This document shows, piece after piece, positions 17,997 through 27,105 of a DNA stretch of 64,000 nt. The number at the start of each line of letters is the position of its first letter. Positions within the stretch are counted from its first letter, which is position 1. The notes below the pieces were generated by a model. The model saw nothing but the letters and a program-made list of their open reading frames with translations. It had not been told where the DNA came from and ran no database searches. Both the position numbers and the translations under genes were made by a program. This DNA is from Hydrogenovibrio sp. 3SP14C1 (GTDB lineage: Bacteria > Pseudomonadota > Gammaproteobacteria > Thiomicrospirales > Thiomicrospiraceae). The stretch is taken from assembly GCF_029625905.1 (NCBI RefSeq), contig NZ_JARTLM010000002.1, forward strand, positions 186,001 to 250,000. Direction: 5' to 3'.

Positions 17997-18800
17997 ATGA
18001 AACCATTTGAAAAAGGCATTTACCTTCTCCCTAATTTAATGACAACGCTCGCTTTATTTGCAGGGTTTTACGCTGTAATAGCAGGAATGAATGGTCAGTT
18101 TGAATTAGGAGCCATTGCTATTTTTGTGGCGATGGTTTTTGATGGCTTGGATGGGCGCGTTGCTCGAATGACCAACTCTAGTAGTGCGTTTGGTGCAGAA
18201 TACGATAGTTTAGCCGATATGGTTTCTTTCGGGCTGGCCCCAGCATTACTGGTTTATCAATGGGCATTGCAGGATTTTGGTAAGCTGGGTTGGTTGGTTG
18301 CGTTTATTTTTACTGTGGGGGCGGCATTACGTTTGGCTCGCTTTAATACCCAAGTTGGAATTGCTGATAAACGATACTTTCAAGGCCTTCCTAGTCCTGC
18401 GGCGGCAGCGTTATTGGCTGGATTTGTTTGGATGGTCGAAACCAATAATATTAATACCGGGCTAGAATCCTTAATGGTCTTGGTCTTAACGGTTATATCC
18501 GGTTTGATGATGGTGAGTAATATTCGATTCAGTTCTTTCAAGGAATTGAATTTGAAAGATAAGGTCCCCTTTGTCACGTTGTTCTTGGTGGTTTTAGTGT
18601 TTGTGGTGATTACCATCAAACCTGCCATGATTTTGTTCATCGTCTTTTTTGGGTATTTATTATCCGGGCCCGTTGTCACACTAAGAGTCATACAGCAAAA
18701 ACGTGCCATGCGTCGTCAGGCTAAAAGAGAATCAAAAACAACTGATATAGCACCAGAGAAAGAGGCTGAATCCTCTAGTCATGAAGAAAATAAAGAGTAG
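17997..18800 (+). CDS. pssA: CDP-diacylglycerol-serine O-phosphatidyltransferase
   Basis: Integral membrane enzyme making phosphatidylserine, the precursor of phosphatidylethanolamine. The CDP-alcohol phosphatidyltransferase signature [18 protein letters not shown], ending in [12 protein letters not shown], spans about residues 48-80. About six to eight hydrophobic segments follow. The C-terminal 30 residues are polar and charged. At 267 residues it is the multi-spanning PssA type, not the peripheral E. coli type. The stop lies 5 bp before leuA, so they are cotranscribed; pssA-leuA adjacency is common in proteobacteria. Confidence 0.93.
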   Translation: MKPFEKGIYLLPNLMTTLALFAGFYAVIAGMNGQFELGAIAIFVAMVFDGLDGRVARMTNSSSAFGAEYDSLADMVSFGLAPALLVYQWALQDFGKLGWLVAFIFTVGAALRLARFNTQVGIADKRYFQGLPSPAAAALLAGFVWMVETNNINTGLESLMVLVLTVISGLMMVSNIRFSSFKELNLKDKVPFVTLFLVVLVFVVITIKPAMILFIVFFGYLLSGPVVTLRVIQQKRAMRRQAKRESKTTDIAPEKEAESSSHEENKE

Positions 18801-18805
18801 AACTT

Positions 18806-20350
18806 ATGAAAGATGAGCTGGTTATTTTTGATACGACGCTAAGGGACGGTGAACAAAGCCCTGGCGCTTCAATGACTAAGGAAGAAAAAGTCCGAATCGC
18901 TAAACAGCTGGAAAAACTGCGTGTCAACGTTATAGAAGCGGGTTTTCCTGCTGCCAGTCAAGGTGATTTTGAATCGGTTCAAGCCGTCGCATCTGCAGTT
19001 AAAGAGTCGACGGTTTGTGGGCTGGCGCGAGCAGTTGAAAATGATATTGTCAGAGCGGGTGAAGCGATTAAATTAGCTAACTCCGGTCGAATTCATACTT
19101 TCATCGCGACATCGCAAATTCACATGGAAAAGAAATTGAAGATGTCTCAGGATGAGGTAGTGGAACGTGCTGTTTGGGCGGTGAAGCGTGCACGCGATTT
19201 TACCGACAATGTTGAGTTTTCACCAGAAGATGCAGGACGTTCAGAATTAGATTTTCTATGCCGTGTGATTGAAGCAGTGATTGATGCCGGCGCGACCACT
19301 ATTAATATTCCAGATACCGTTGGCTACAATATTCCTGAACAGTTTGGGGAGTTGTTTCATCAATTGTTGAACCGTATTCCAAATGCAGATAAAGCCATTT
19401 TTTCAGCGCACTGTCATAACGACTTAGGGTTGGCGGTTGCGAACTCATTAGCAGCGGTAAAATCCGGTGCCAGACAAGTAGAATGCACCATTAACGGCTT
19501 GGGTGAACGAGCAGGTAATACGGCATTAGAAGAAGTTGTTATGGCCATTAGAACTCGGCAGGATGTGTTTGATGTGGATACACGTATTCATACCCCTGAA
19601 ATTTTAGCCGCATCCCGTTTAGTTGCCGGGATTACTGGGTTTGCAGTTCAACCGAATAAGGCCATTGTTGGAACCAATGCCTTCTCACATGAATCCGGCA
19701 TTCACCAGGATGGTGTGTTAAAACATCGTGAAACTTATGAAATCATGCGTGCAGAAGATGTCGGCTGGAGCACCAATAAAATGGTGCTGGGCAAACATTC
19801 AGGTCGTAGCGCATTCCGTTCTCGGTTAAAAGAGCTTGGAATTGAGTTTGAGACGGAGCAAGAGTTAAGTGATGCGTTTATCAGCTTTAAAGAATTGGCT
19901 GATCGTAAACATGAAATTTATGATGAAGATATTCAAGCACTGGTCACGGATAATAATACCCGTCGAGTGGAAAATGAAACTTTCCGCCTAGTGGCGTTGA
20001 AAGTGGAAACGCAAACAGGTGATGCGCCAGCCGCCGAAATTACACTCTGGATCAATGGCGAAGAGAAAACCGCCTTTTCAGAAGGCGGTGGGGTTGTCGA
20101 TGCAACCTTTAAAGCGATTGAAAAATTAGTGGATTCAGGCGCTTCTTTAGAATTGTATTCAGTGAGTAATGTTACAAACGGAACGGATTCGTTAGGGGAG
20201 ACCACTGTTCGAATGGAAAAGGCGGGCCGAATCGTCAATGGTCAAGGTGCGGATACGGATATTGTGACCGCTTCCGCCAAGGCTTATATCAATGCATTGA
20301 ATAAGCTGCTTGATGTTGATAGTAAAGAACACCCTCAGGCAGCGGTGTAG
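18806..20350 (+). CDS. leuA: 2-isopropylmalate synthase
   Basis: First committed step of leucine synthesis, condensing acetyl-CoA with 2-oxoisovalerate. The 514-residue protein starts with the HMGL-like catalytic signature [16 protein letters not shown] near residue 8. [15 protein letters not shown] (metal-binding HxH) is near residue 200, the [13 protein letters not shown] subdomain segment near residue 290, and a C-terminal LeuA regulatory domain runs from about residue 365. Leucine feedback is expected for that domain. It follows pssA by 5 bp. Confidence 0.97.
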   Translation: MKDELVIFDTTLRDGEQSPGASMTKEEKVRIAKQLEKLRVNVIEAGFPAASQGDFESVQAVASAVKESTVCGLARAVENDIVRAGEAIKLANSGRIHTFIATSQIHMEKKLKMSQDEVVERAVWAVKRARDFTDNVEFSPEDAGRSELDFLCRVIEAVIDAGATTINIPDTVGYNIPEQFGELFHQLLNRIPNADKAIFSAHCHNDLGLAVANSLAAVKSGARQVECTINGLGERAGNTALEEVVMAIRTRQDVFDVDTRIHTPEILAASRLVAGITGFAVQPNKAIVGTNAFSHESGIHQDGVLKHRETYEIMRAEDVGWSTNKMVLGKHSGRSAFRSRLKELGIEFETEQELSDAFISFKELADRKHEIYDEDIQALVTDNNTRRVENETFRLVALKVETQTGDAPAAEITLWINGEEKTAFSEGGGVVDATFKAIEKLVDSGASLELYSVSNVTNGTDSLGETTVRMEKAGRIVNGQGADTDIVTASAKAYINALNKLLDVDSKEHPQAAV

Positions 20351-20385
20351 AATGTTGATTTCGTACGGTGTTAGGTTCTTGGTTG

Positions 20386-20946
20386 ATGGATAGTCCTTTT
20401 ATTTCTGCAAGCTTGTTGAATACCTTAGGGCTGCCGATATGGCAGAGCAGGCCTGGTCATTTTTTACAGTCTCAAACATCTCAAGAGTCGGTTACGCCAA
20501 GTTATGAAACTTCGAATGAAGGGGTAGGTGAAATCGTTCAAGTAGAGGAGGTTTCTAATCCTCTCGATTATGTCGCAGCGTCAGACTCAGAACATCAAAG
20601 AACTTTTGTGTTTTTAGGGGCAGGTTTGAATGCCGTTTGGCAAAATGAAGAGCGTTCAGAATGGCAATTGTTCTTAAATATTTTATCTGCGTTTAAATTA
20701 TCAGAAGATCAAGTTCGTTTTTTTGATACGAGCCAACTCGTGACAGAAGAGACGATTTTTGCAACGTTGGATGAGATTATTGAACTTGGTGTTGAACAAG
20801 TGTTTGCCTATGACGAAGCAGGCCCTTTGTTACAGGAGTTGAACGAAGGTGCTCAAATTATTGTGATTCCCTCATTGGATGAAATGTTAAGCTCTGGGCG
20901 GGCAAAACGAGATTTTTATCATCTTATGATGGCTCAGCTCGCTTGA
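20386..20946 (+). CDS. Probable DNA polymerase III psi subunit (HolD-like)
   Basis: A 186-residue protein with weak resemblance to HolD. The N-terminus SASLLNTLGLPIWQSRPGHFL parallels the E. coli opening (QQLGITQW...RRPG), and the C-terminus VIPSLDEMLSSGRAKRDFY parallels the HolD end. A low-complexity acidic linker lies at about residues 30-60. Position directly before rimI is the usual holD position in gammaproteobacteria and is the stronger argument. The ATG at 20386 is preferred to a GTG at 20368 that has no ribosome-binding site. The N-terminal part carries a copy of the dispersed CAGGCCTGG repeat, encoding RPGHF. Confidence 0.6.
   Translation: MDSPFISASLLNTLGLPIWQSRPGHFLQSQTSQESVTPSYETSNEGVGEIVQVEEVSNPLDYVAASDSEHQRTFVFLGAGLNAVWQNEERSEWQLFLNILSAFKLSEDQVRFFDTSQLVTEETIFATLDEIIELGVEQVFAYDEAGPLLQELNEGAQIIVIPSLDEMLSSGRAKRDFYHLMMAQLA
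20447..20456 (+). repeat. CAGGCCTGG-N3-T repeat, copy 4
   Basis: GCAGGCCTGG followed by TCA and six T, inside the holD-like gene and in its sense direction. It encodes R-P-G-H-F. Confidence 0.8.
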
Positions 20947-20959
20947 ATTTTATCTAATT

Positions 20960-21436
20960 ATGTTTAGTTATTTTCGCACCATGACTTCTGCTGATTTAAG
21001 TTGGGTGTTGAGTGTTGAGCAAAAAGCTTATGATTTTCCTTGGAGTGAGCAAGGGTTTGAAAAGGCGTTGGATGATGGGCTGGCTTATGTGTTTTGTGAT
21101 GTTGATCATCGTCCATTAGGATATGCCTGTTTTTTAACCGTATTGGATGAAGCGCACTTGTTGAATTTCTGTATTGCCCCTAAGTATGCCCGTCAAGGCA
21201 TTGGGTTTGCAGCGATGCAGGCTTTGATCGACTATTTTAAGCCGGCCGATTATGAAATTATGTTGCTGGAAGTTCGAGAGTCAAATTCAGCCGTCTATCT
21301 GTACCAGAAACTTGGGTTTATAGAAAATGGGATTCGTCCCAATTATTATAAAGCGATGGTGTTCGAGGATGGCGAGTTGAAGCAAGGTAAAGAAGATGCG
21401 ATATTGATGTCTTTGGGGTTATCTTCCAAGGCATAA
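20960..21436 (+). CDS. rimI: Ribosomal protein S18-alanine N-acetyltransferase
   Basis: A 158-residue GNAT acetyltransferase that acetylates the N-terminal alanine of ribosomal protein S18. It shows the acetyl-CoA-binding segment YARQGIGFAAMQAL near residue 75 and the RimI hallmark LLEVRESNSAVYLYQKLGF near residues 105-123. The family length is about 150. It follows the holD-like gene by 13 bp and ends at the shared palindromic terminator with suhB; the stop codon lies at the edge of the palindrome. Confidence 0.92.
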   Translation: MFSYFRTMTSADLSWVLSVEQKAYDFPWSEQGFEKALDDGLAYVFCDVDHRPLGYACFLTVLDEAHLLNFCIAPKYARQGIGFAAMQALIDYFKPADYEIMLLEVRESNSAVYLYQKLGFIENGIRPNYYKAMVFEDGELKQGKEDAILMSLGLSSKA

Positions 21437-21463
21437 AAAAACCACCAGGCCTGGTGGTTTTTT
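21436..21463. terminator. Bidirectional intrinsic terminator built on the CAGGCCTGG repeat
   Basis: Perfect 28-bp palindrome centred between 21449 and 21450, with A and T runs on both sides, between the convergent rimI and suhB genes. It has the same design as the grxD/rnt terminator at 5218. Confidence 0.88.
21445..21454. repeat. CAGGCCTGG-N3-T repeat, copy 5 (symmetric)
   Basis: Perfect CCAGGCCTGG with TGG and six T on both strands; core of the rimI/suhB terminator. Confidence 0.85.
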
Positions 21464-21485
21464 CGTTTAGATCCGCTTTAAGGTT

Positions 21486-22286
21486 TTATCGACGGTATTC
21501 TTCAGGAATGGTCTGGCCAATAATTTTAGCCATTTCTTTTAGCATTTTGCCATTCGCAGCAATGATGTTGCCTGACTCAATAAAGTTATTTCCACCTTTA
21601 AAATCGGTGACCAATCCACCCGCTTCCATGACAATCAATGCGCCAGCAGCGATATCCCAAGGCTTTAGCTTAAGCTCCCAGTAACCATCGACACGACCAC
21701 AGGCAACATAAGCTAAGTCTAAAGCGGCAGACCCTGCGCGACGGATGCCGGCGGTGTTTAACATAAACTGTTTTAAGCTTTCTAAATAAGCATCAACATA
21801 ATCGAAGTCGTAATAAGGGATGCCCGTCGCCATTAATGCGTTTTGCAGGGTTTTTTGTTCGCTGACACGAATACGGTAATTGTTTAGACGAGCCCCTCCA
21901 CCACGTGAGGCTGAAAAGAGTTCATCTTTGAGAGGATCGTAAACCACGCCATGCATTAAGCGACCTTTTTCGGTAACTGCGATGGAGACTGCAAATTGCG
22001 GAAATTGATGTAAAAAGTTAGTGGTTCCGTCTAACGGGTCAATAATCCATTCAAAATCAGAATCGGTTTTGTGGTGGCCACTTTCTTCAGCTTTTATGCT
22101 GTGTTCAGGGTAATATTTACGGATGGTATCAATAATGATTTGTTCAGCATGCTTGTCAACTTCACTTACATAGTCGTTGCGCCCTTTTTCTTCAATACTG
22201 ATACGATCAATGTTACTAAGCTGGTTTGCAATGAATTCACCGGCTTCTTTAGCTGCGATGGTGGCAATATTTAAAATAGGATGCAT
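21486..22286 (-). CDS. suhB: Inositol-1-monophosphatase family protein SuhB
   Basis: A 266-residue Mg-dependent phosphatase. Metal-binding motifs are EESG near residue 66, WIIDPLDGTTNFLHQFP near residue 84 and WDIAAGALIVMEAGG near residue 212. In E. coli SuhB also acts in rRNA transcription antitermination. Genes cysE, iscR and suhB lie near trmJ in E. coli as well, and the same suhB / trmJ divergence is seen here with 64 bp between starts. It converges on rimI. Confidence 0.95.
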   Translation of the reverse strand: MHPILNIATIAAKEAGEFIANQLSNIDRISIEEKGRNDYVSEVDKHAEQIIIDTIRKYYPEHSIKAEESGHHKTDSDFEWIIDPLDGTTNFLHQFPQFAVSIAVTEKGRLMHGVVYDPLKDELFSASRGGGARLNNYRIRVSEQKTLQNALMATGIPYYDFDYVDAYLESLKQFMLNTAGIRRAGSAALDLAYVACGRVDGYWELKLKPWDIAAGALIVMEAGGLVTDFKGGNNFIESGNIIAANGKMLKEMAKIIGQTIPEEYRR

Positions 22287-22350
22287 AAGTTTAGTTCCAG
22301 TTGTTAGAATAATCGGTTATTCGAATATAGCGAATTATAGCGGAAAATAG

Positions 22351-23157
22351 ATGATAGAAGATTACAGAACGCACTCAAATTTAGCAAAGATTAAAATTGT
22401 CATGGTAGAAACCTCTCATCCAGGCAATATTGGCGCAGTTGCGCGAGCAATGAAAAATATGGGATTAAGTCAATTAGTACTGGTCAATCCTAAAGAGTTT
22501 CCAAGTCAAGTTGCCTCCGCTCGTGCATCGGGTGCGGCTGATGTCTTAAATGATGCCACAGTCGTTGAGTCTATAGAACAAGCGGTTGCTGATTGTAAAC
22601 TGGTTGTTGGTGCCAGTGCAAGATTAAGAAAAGTTTCCTGGCCACAATTGGATGTGCGTCAGACGGCGGAACTGGCAATGGAAACCGTTGGTCAGGATGA
22701 AGAAAACAACCATGTTGCTATCTTATTTGGTCGAGAAGACTCAGGGTTAAGCAATGCGGAGCTGGATAAATGTCATTACTTAGCGCATATTCCAACCAAC
22801 CCAGCGTATAGTTCACTTAACATTGCGGCAGCGGTTCAGGTGTTTGTTTACGAATTATTGATGGCGACGGATATTAAAAGTGTTCATGAGGCAGAGGGAT
22901 ATCGTCATAAATTAGCCAGCTCCGATCAGTTGGAAGGCTTTTATGACCATTTATATCAAGCTTTGCAGGACATTGATTTTTTAGATCCAACAAAAAATGC
23001 CCGTTTTATGCGAAGAATGCGACGTTTGTTTAATCGAAGTCAGTTGGATGTGAAAGAGATTGATATTTTACGCGGTGTTTTGACGGCTGCGCAACGACAA
23101 ACGAAACAGTTAGATACCTATAAGCAGCAAACGGCATTATCAAAAGAAGAGTCTTAA
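22351..23157 (+). CDS. trmJ: tRNA (cytidine/uridine-32 2'-O)-methyltransferase
   Basis: A 268-residue SPOUT-fold methyltransferase that modifies position 32 of tRNAs. It has the N-terminal IVMVETSHPGNIGAVARAMKNMG near residue 16, VAILFGREDSGLSN near residue 128 and the knot segment IPTNPAYSSLNIAAAVQ near residue 149. A family-typical C-terminal helical extension follows. Divergent from suhB; cysE follows 38 bp later. Confidence 0.94.
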   Translation: MIEDYRTHSNLAKIKIVMVETSHPGNIGAVARAMKNMGLSQLVLVNPKEFPSQVASARASGAADVLNDATVVESIEQAVADCKLVVGASARLRKVSWPQLDVRQTAELAMETVGQDEENNHVAILFGREDSGLSNAELDKCHYLAHIPTNPAYSSLNIAAAVQVFVYELLMATDIKSVHEAEGYRHKLASSDQLEGFYDHLYQALQDIDFLDPTKNARFMRRMRRLFNRSQLDVKEIDILRGVLTAAQRQTKQLDTYKQQTALSKEES

Positions 23158-23195
23158 TCAATGTTGGCTGATGAAGTGTTTTTTAAGGGGAAAGC

Positions 23196-23978
23196 ATGTT
23201 TAAAAGAATAAAAGAAGATATTCATTCTGTCTTTGATCGTGATCCAGCTGCGAGAAACAGTTTTGATGTGTTGACGACCTATCCGGGGGTGCATGCCATA
23301 TTGTGGTACCGGCTCACGCACTGGTTGTGGAATAAAGGACTCAAGTGGTTAGCCCGTTTTATTTCTGGATTGGCTCGTTGGTTTACAGGGATTGAAATTC
23401 ATCCGGCAGCAAAAATCGGCCATCGCTTTTTTATTGACCATGGCATGGGGGTCGTGATTGGTGAAACGGCTGAAATAGGCGATGATTGTACGCTGTATCA
23501 TGGTGTGACGCTTGGTGGAACAAGCTGGAATGAAGGCAAACGCCATCCTACCTTGGGGAATCGCGTTGTGGTTGGAGCGGGTGCAAAAGTATTAGGTCCG
23601 ATTGACATTGGAGATGATGCCCGAATAGGCTCAAATGCTGTAGTAATTAAATCAGTGCCAAGCAATAGAACCGTGGTTGGGATTCCAGGAAGAGTTGTTG
23701 AAACTAATCTGACGCAACAAGAGAAAAGACGTCAAAAATTAGCTCAGAAAATTGGGTTTGATGCTTACGGTGTTGGACAAGATGTGGAAGATCCCGTTGA
23801 GAAAGCGATTTATAGTTTGCTAGATCATGTGCAAAGTCAGGACGAGCAGCTTGAGAAATTGAATGAACAAATTAAAAAGCTGGGTGGTGCAGATACGCAT
23901 ATGGATTTACCTAGCTTGGAAGATGCAGTTTTGGAACCAGATGACCCTGAACAAAGAGCGCACTATAAATCGGAATAA
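23196..23978 (+). CDS. cysE: Serine O-acetyltransferase
   Basis: A 260-residue enzyme that acetylates serine to O-acetylserine for cysteine synthesis. It has a left-handed beta-helix hexapeptide domain: [19 protein letters not shown] near residue 65, [22 protein letters not shown] and the loop [19 protein letters not shown]. The short N-terminal region marks the plant-like/epsilon-type form rather than the E. coli form. The C-terminal 80 residues form a charged, probably coiled-coil tail. The position trmJ-cysE-iscR is conserved in several gammaproteobacteria. Confidence 0.93.
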   Translation: MFKRIKEDIHSVFDRDPAARNSFDVLTTYPGVHAILWYRLTHWLWNKGLKWLARFISGLARWFTGIEIHPAAKIGHRFFIDHGMGVVIGETAEIGDDCTLYHGVTLGGTSWNEGKRHPTLGNRVVVGAGAKVLGPIDIGDDARIGSNAVVIKSVPSNRTVVGIPGRVVETNLTQQEKRRQKLAQKIGFDAYGVGQDVEDPVEKAIYSLLDHVQSQDEQLEKLNEQIKKLGGADTHMDLPSLEDAVLEPDDPEQRAHYKSE

Positions 23979-24036
23979 GTTTCTAAATCATTAAGATATC
24001 TTATTTTTGGTATAGAAAAAGTAGCGTCGGAAATTC

Positions 24037-24065
24037 TTGAGTTAATTGGTGGGTTATTGTAGAAT
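24037..24065 (+). promoter_or_regulatory. Sigma-70 promoter of iscR
   Basis: TTGAGT, 17-bp spacer, TAGAAT, giving a leader of about 66 nt to iscR. Confidence 0.6.
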
Positions 24066-24137
24066 TGAAACACTTATTTAATTAATAGATGATTTACCGT
24101 CGTGTAGTCAGATATTTTCGAAAAGGGTTTAATTTCT

Positions 24138-24566
24138 ATGAAGCTCACCTCAAAAGGACGTTACGCTGTTACAGCGATGCTGGATATTGCTTTAAATCAG
24201 TCGAAAGGACCGATTACGCTAGCCATGATTTCGGAAAGACAGGATATTTCATTGTCTTATCTGGAACAAATTTTTGCTAAGTTGAAAAAGTCTGGGTTGG
24301 TTTTAAGCGCTCGTGGGCCAGGCGGTGGTTATCGTTTAAGTCGAGAAGCCAATGAGATTTCAGTCAGTGAAGTGATTGGGGCGGTGAATGAAGACTTAGA
24401 ACCAAGAAAATGCCGTGGTAAATCTAATTGTCAAAATGGCGTGCAATGTTTGTCGCATGAGCTTTGGGCAGACTTGAGCGGTATGATTAATGAATTTTTG
24501 GATGGCGTTACGCTTCAGCAAATTATTGATAGACGTTCTTCCATCCAGTCTGTGCAATTTGCATAA
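24138..24566 (+). CDS. iscR: Fe-S cluster assembly transcriptional regulator IscR
   Basis: A 142-residue Rrf2-family regulator. It has the winged helix-turn-helix at residues 1-75 (LTSKGRYAVTAMLDIA; SLSYLEQIFAKL; GPGGGYRL) and the cluster ligands C92, C98, C104 and H107 in the same spacing as E. coli IscR, so it should sense [2Fe-2S] status. Its own promoter lies 73 bp upstream and is likely autoregulated. Unusually, only iscA follows; iscS, iscU, hscBA and fdx are absent here. Confidence 0.96.
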   Translation: MKLTSKGRYAVTAMLDIALNQSKGPITLAMISERQDISLSYLEQIFAKLKKSGLVLSARGPGGGYRLSREANEISVSEVIGAVNEDLEPRKCRGKSNCQNGVQCLSHELWADLSGMINEFLDGVTLQQIIDRRSSIQSVQFA

Positions 24567-24603
24567 ATGAATTAAAGATAGAAACAGAAGGTTTGAAGTC
24601 AGA

Positions 24604-24930
24604 ATGGCAGTAACACTAACACAAGCAGCAGCAGACAGAGTTAACAGCATGTTAGAGAAAAGAGGGCAAGGTATCGGTTTAAGAGTTGGTACTAAGGTGA
24701 GCGGTTGTGCCGGATTTTCCTATGTTGTCGATTATGCTGATGAAATTACTGATAACGACAAGGTGTTTGAAAGCTTCGGTGTTAAAGTCGTTGTGAGTCA
24801 AAAAAGTTTGGACCAAATTGATGGTATGGAGCTGGACTATGTTAAAGAAAGCCTTTTAAATGAAGGGTTTGAGTTTAATAATCCGCGTGTGAAAGACAGT
24901 TGTGGCTGTGGAGAATCATTTACGGTTTAA
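24604..24930 (+). CDS. iscA: A-type iron-sulfur carrier IscA
   Basis: A 108-residue A-type carrier with the three conserved cysteines: C35 in VSGCAGFSY, and C100 and C102 in DSCGCGESF. These bind Fe-S clusters for delivery to aconitase-type and radical SAM enzymes. It lies 38 bp after iscR and before a strong terminator, so iscR-iscA is a two-gene unit. It might equally be named erpA by function; neighbourhood supports iscA. Confidence 0.88.
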   Translation: MAVTLTQAAADRVNSMLEKRGQGIGLRVGTKVSGCAGFSYVVDYADEITDNDKVFESFGVKVVVSQKSLDQIDGMELDYVKESLLNEGFEFNNPRVKDSCGCGESFTV

Positions 24931-24952
24931 AGACATCAGTTGATTATCATGT

Positions 24953-24985
24953 AAAAAGCCCCAGTTAAAAAGCTGGGGCTTTTTT
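24953..24985 (+). terminator. Intrinsic terminator of iscR-iscA
   Basis: Stem AAAAAGCCCCAG / CTGGGGCTTTTT with an 8-nt loop and T run. Confidence 0.88.
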
Positions 24986-25084
24986 GTTTGAAGGAATTTT
25001 TAGTAACATAAAAAGCCTTTTTTCTGCAATGTTTTTATGAGATTGTTAAAATAGCTCTCTTATAAGAATATTAGGATAACGGAA

Positions 25085-25516
25085 ATGCTGGAAAGAACGT
25101 TTTCAATTATTAAACCAGATGCAGTAAAGCGTAATCTGATTGGTCAGATCGTCTCAAAGTTAGAGCAGAATGGATTAAAAGTCATCGCATCTAAAATGGT
25201 TTTTTTGACGGTTCAAGAGGCAAAAGGATTCTATGCCGAGCACGACGGGAAGCCTTTTTTTGAAACCTTAATCAAAAATATGACAGCGGGTCCAATTGTG
25301 GTTCAAGTGCTAGAAGGGACTGATGCGATTGCCAAAAATCGTGAGATCATGGGGCCAACAGATCCTGAGCAAGCACCAGAAGGCTCTATTCGCAAAGAAC
25401 ATGCTATTTCAATGCAGCAGAATTCGGTTCATGGTTCAGATTCTCCTGAAAGTGCAAATAGAGAGATTGGTTACTTTTTTAGCGAGACTGAAATTTTTCC
25501 AGCGTCCTCAAATTAA
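25085..25516 (+). CDS. ndk: Nucleoside diphosphate kinase
   Basis: A 143-residue kinase that balances NTP pools. It has the N-terminal [18 protein letters not shown], and the active-site histidine H116 in [16 protein letters not shown]. It begins the conserved ndk-rlmN-rodZ-hisS-yfgM-bamB-der string, here without pilF and ispG. The ATG follows TAGGATAACGGAA. Confidence 0.97.
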   Translation: MLERTFSIIKPDAVKRNLIGQIVSKLEQNGLKVIASKMVFLTVQEAKGFYAEHDGKPFFETLIKNMTAGPIVVQVLEGTDAIAKNREIMGPTDPEQAPEGSIRKEHAISMQQNSVHGSDSPESANREIGYFFSETEIFPASSN

Positions 25517-25552
25517 AATATGCTCGACTAGTTAAGAGCAAGTAGGTATCAA

Positions 25553-26665
25553 GTGACGGATAAGATAGAAGAAAAAGTCGATTTACTCGGAATGGATCGC
25601 GCCGAATTAACGGAGTTTTTTGCCAGTATTGGTGAAAAACCGTTTCGTGCAGGTCAGGTAATGAAGTGGATTCACCAATTCGGCGTCAGTGACTTTGAAG
25701 AAATGACTAATCTCAGTAAAGCTTTGAGAGAGAAACTTTCGAAAACGGCGCTTATCCGCACGCCTAAAATTGTTTCAGAACAACGCTCAGAAGATGGAAC
25801 GATTAAGTGGTTGTTAGAAGTAGATAACCACAATTGTATTGAGGCGGTCTTTATTCCTGAAAAGTCTCGAGGAACCTTGTGCATTTCTTCACAGGTTGGA
25901 TGTGCGCTGGAATGTAGTTTTTGCTCGACAGGGCAGCAAGGCTTTAATCGTAATTTAGAAAATTGGGAGATCGTGGCTCAAATGTGGGTTGCGAACAAGG
26001 CCTTGGGCTGCAAACCGAAAGAAGAGCGTGTTATTTCCAATGTGGTCTTTATGGGAATGGGGGAGCCGTTGTTGAATGTGACGCACACTTTTCCAACAGC
26101 TCGTATCTTGATGGATGATAATGCTTATGGTTTGTCCAAGCGCCGTGTGACCATTAGTACAGCAGGGGTCGTCCCCGCGATTGATAAGATAAAAGAGTCA
26201 CTGGATGTTAGTTTGGCAATTTCACTACATGCGCCCAATAATGCATTGCGCGATGAGCTGGTGCCTATTAATAAAAAATATCCGCTGGAAAAGTTGATGC
26301 CGTCATTGCATCGTTATGTAGAAGGTGGGCATAGCAAAAAACATGTGACGGTTGAGTATGTGATGTTAGATCATGTTAATGATCGACCAGAGCATGCTCA
26401 ACAATTAATCGAACTGCTCGGGGATTTACCTTGTAAAGTGAATTTAATCCCCTTTAACCCTTTTCCAAATACGCACTATAAGCGCTCATCGAATAATGCC
26501 GTGCATCGTTTTCAGGATGCTCTGATGCAGGCGGGTGTGAATTGTACCGTTCGCCGTACACGAGGGGATGATATTGATGCCGCCTGTGGGCAGCTCGCAG
26601 GAAAAGTCAAAGACAGAACCAAACGAACTCTTCAAACTGTTAAATTGGATAAATTACATGGCTAA
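25553..26665 (+). CDS. rlmN: Dual-specificity rRNA/tRNA adenine C2 methyltransferase RlmN
   Basis: A 370-residue radical SAM enzyme methylating A2503 of 23S rRNA and A37 of some tRNAs. The CxxxCxxC cluster motif is C117, C121 and C124 ([11 protein letters not shown]). The GMGEPLLN segment is in the middle and the second methyl-carrying cysteine lies in the C-terminal [13 protein letters not shown]. The GTG start at 25553 lacks a strong ribosome-binding site (TAGGT). Its end overlaps the rodZ-like start by 8 bp. Confidence 0.96.
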   Translation: MTDKIEEKVDLLGMDRAELTEFFASIGEKPFRAGQVMKWIHQFGVSDFEEMTNLSKALREKLSKTALIRTPKIVSEQRSEDGTIKWLLEVDNHNCIEAVFIPEKSRGTLCISSQVGCALECSFCSTGQQGFNRNLENWEIVAQMWVANKALGCKPKEERVISNVVFMGMGEPLLNVTHTFPTARILMDDNAYGLSKRRVTISTAGVVPAIDKIKESLDVSLAISLHAPNNALRDELVPINKKYPLEKLMPSLHRYVEGGHSKKHVTVEYVMLDHVNDRPEHAQQLIELLGDLPCKVNLIPFNPFPNTHYKRSSNNAVHRFQDALMQAGVNCTVRRTRGDDIDAACGQLAGKVKDRTKRTLQTVKLDKLHG

Positions 26666-27071
26666 TGAATCACTGCAGGAATCCACCATTGATGAAAAGC
26701 AAGCCTTTACCGGTTTGAGTCAATCATTGAGATCGGCCAGAGAGCAGAAAAGTATGTCTGTTGAAGATTTGGCCGAGCAATTGAAAATATCGGTATCTCA
26801 TATTCAATACTTTGAAGGAAATCATTTGGATTTAACAGAACTAGATCCTTTTCAAAGAGGGTATCTTAGAAACTATGCAAAATTGTTGAATGTCGATATC
26901 ACACCGTATAAATCCGACTTTCCCGAAGTGGTTGAAGTTGGTTCCAGTTTGCAGTCAGTTGATTTGGAAGAACATGCGACCAAACCGATTATCTCGATTG
27001 CCATGATGAGAATTCTCAGTACGCTAGCCGTGATTGGGATCATCATTTTGCTCATAGCCATTAACGTATAA
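26658..27071 (+). CDS. Short RodZ-like protein: helix-turn-helix and one membrane segment only
   Basis: A 137-residue protein in the usual rodZ position between rlmN and hisS. The start ATG at 26658 overlaps rlmN by 8 bp. Residues about 25-90 form the RodZ HTH domain ([51 protein letters not shown]), which in E. coli binds the actin MreB. Residues about 115-136 are one hydrophobic segment that ends the protein. The periplasmic domain of full-length RodZ (about 330 aa) is missing, and the next gene begins 34 bp on, so this is not a frameshift. Confidence 0.8.
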   Translation: MANESLQESTIDEKQAFTGLSQSLRSAREQKSMSVEDLAEQLKISVSHIQYFEGNHLDLTELDPFQRGYLRNYAKLLNVDITPYKSDFPEVVEVGSSLQSVDLEEHATKPIISIAMMRILSTLAVIGIIILLIAINV

Positions 27072-27105
27072 ACAATAAAAAATCGTAAAAGAGAAAAAAC
27101 GCCCT

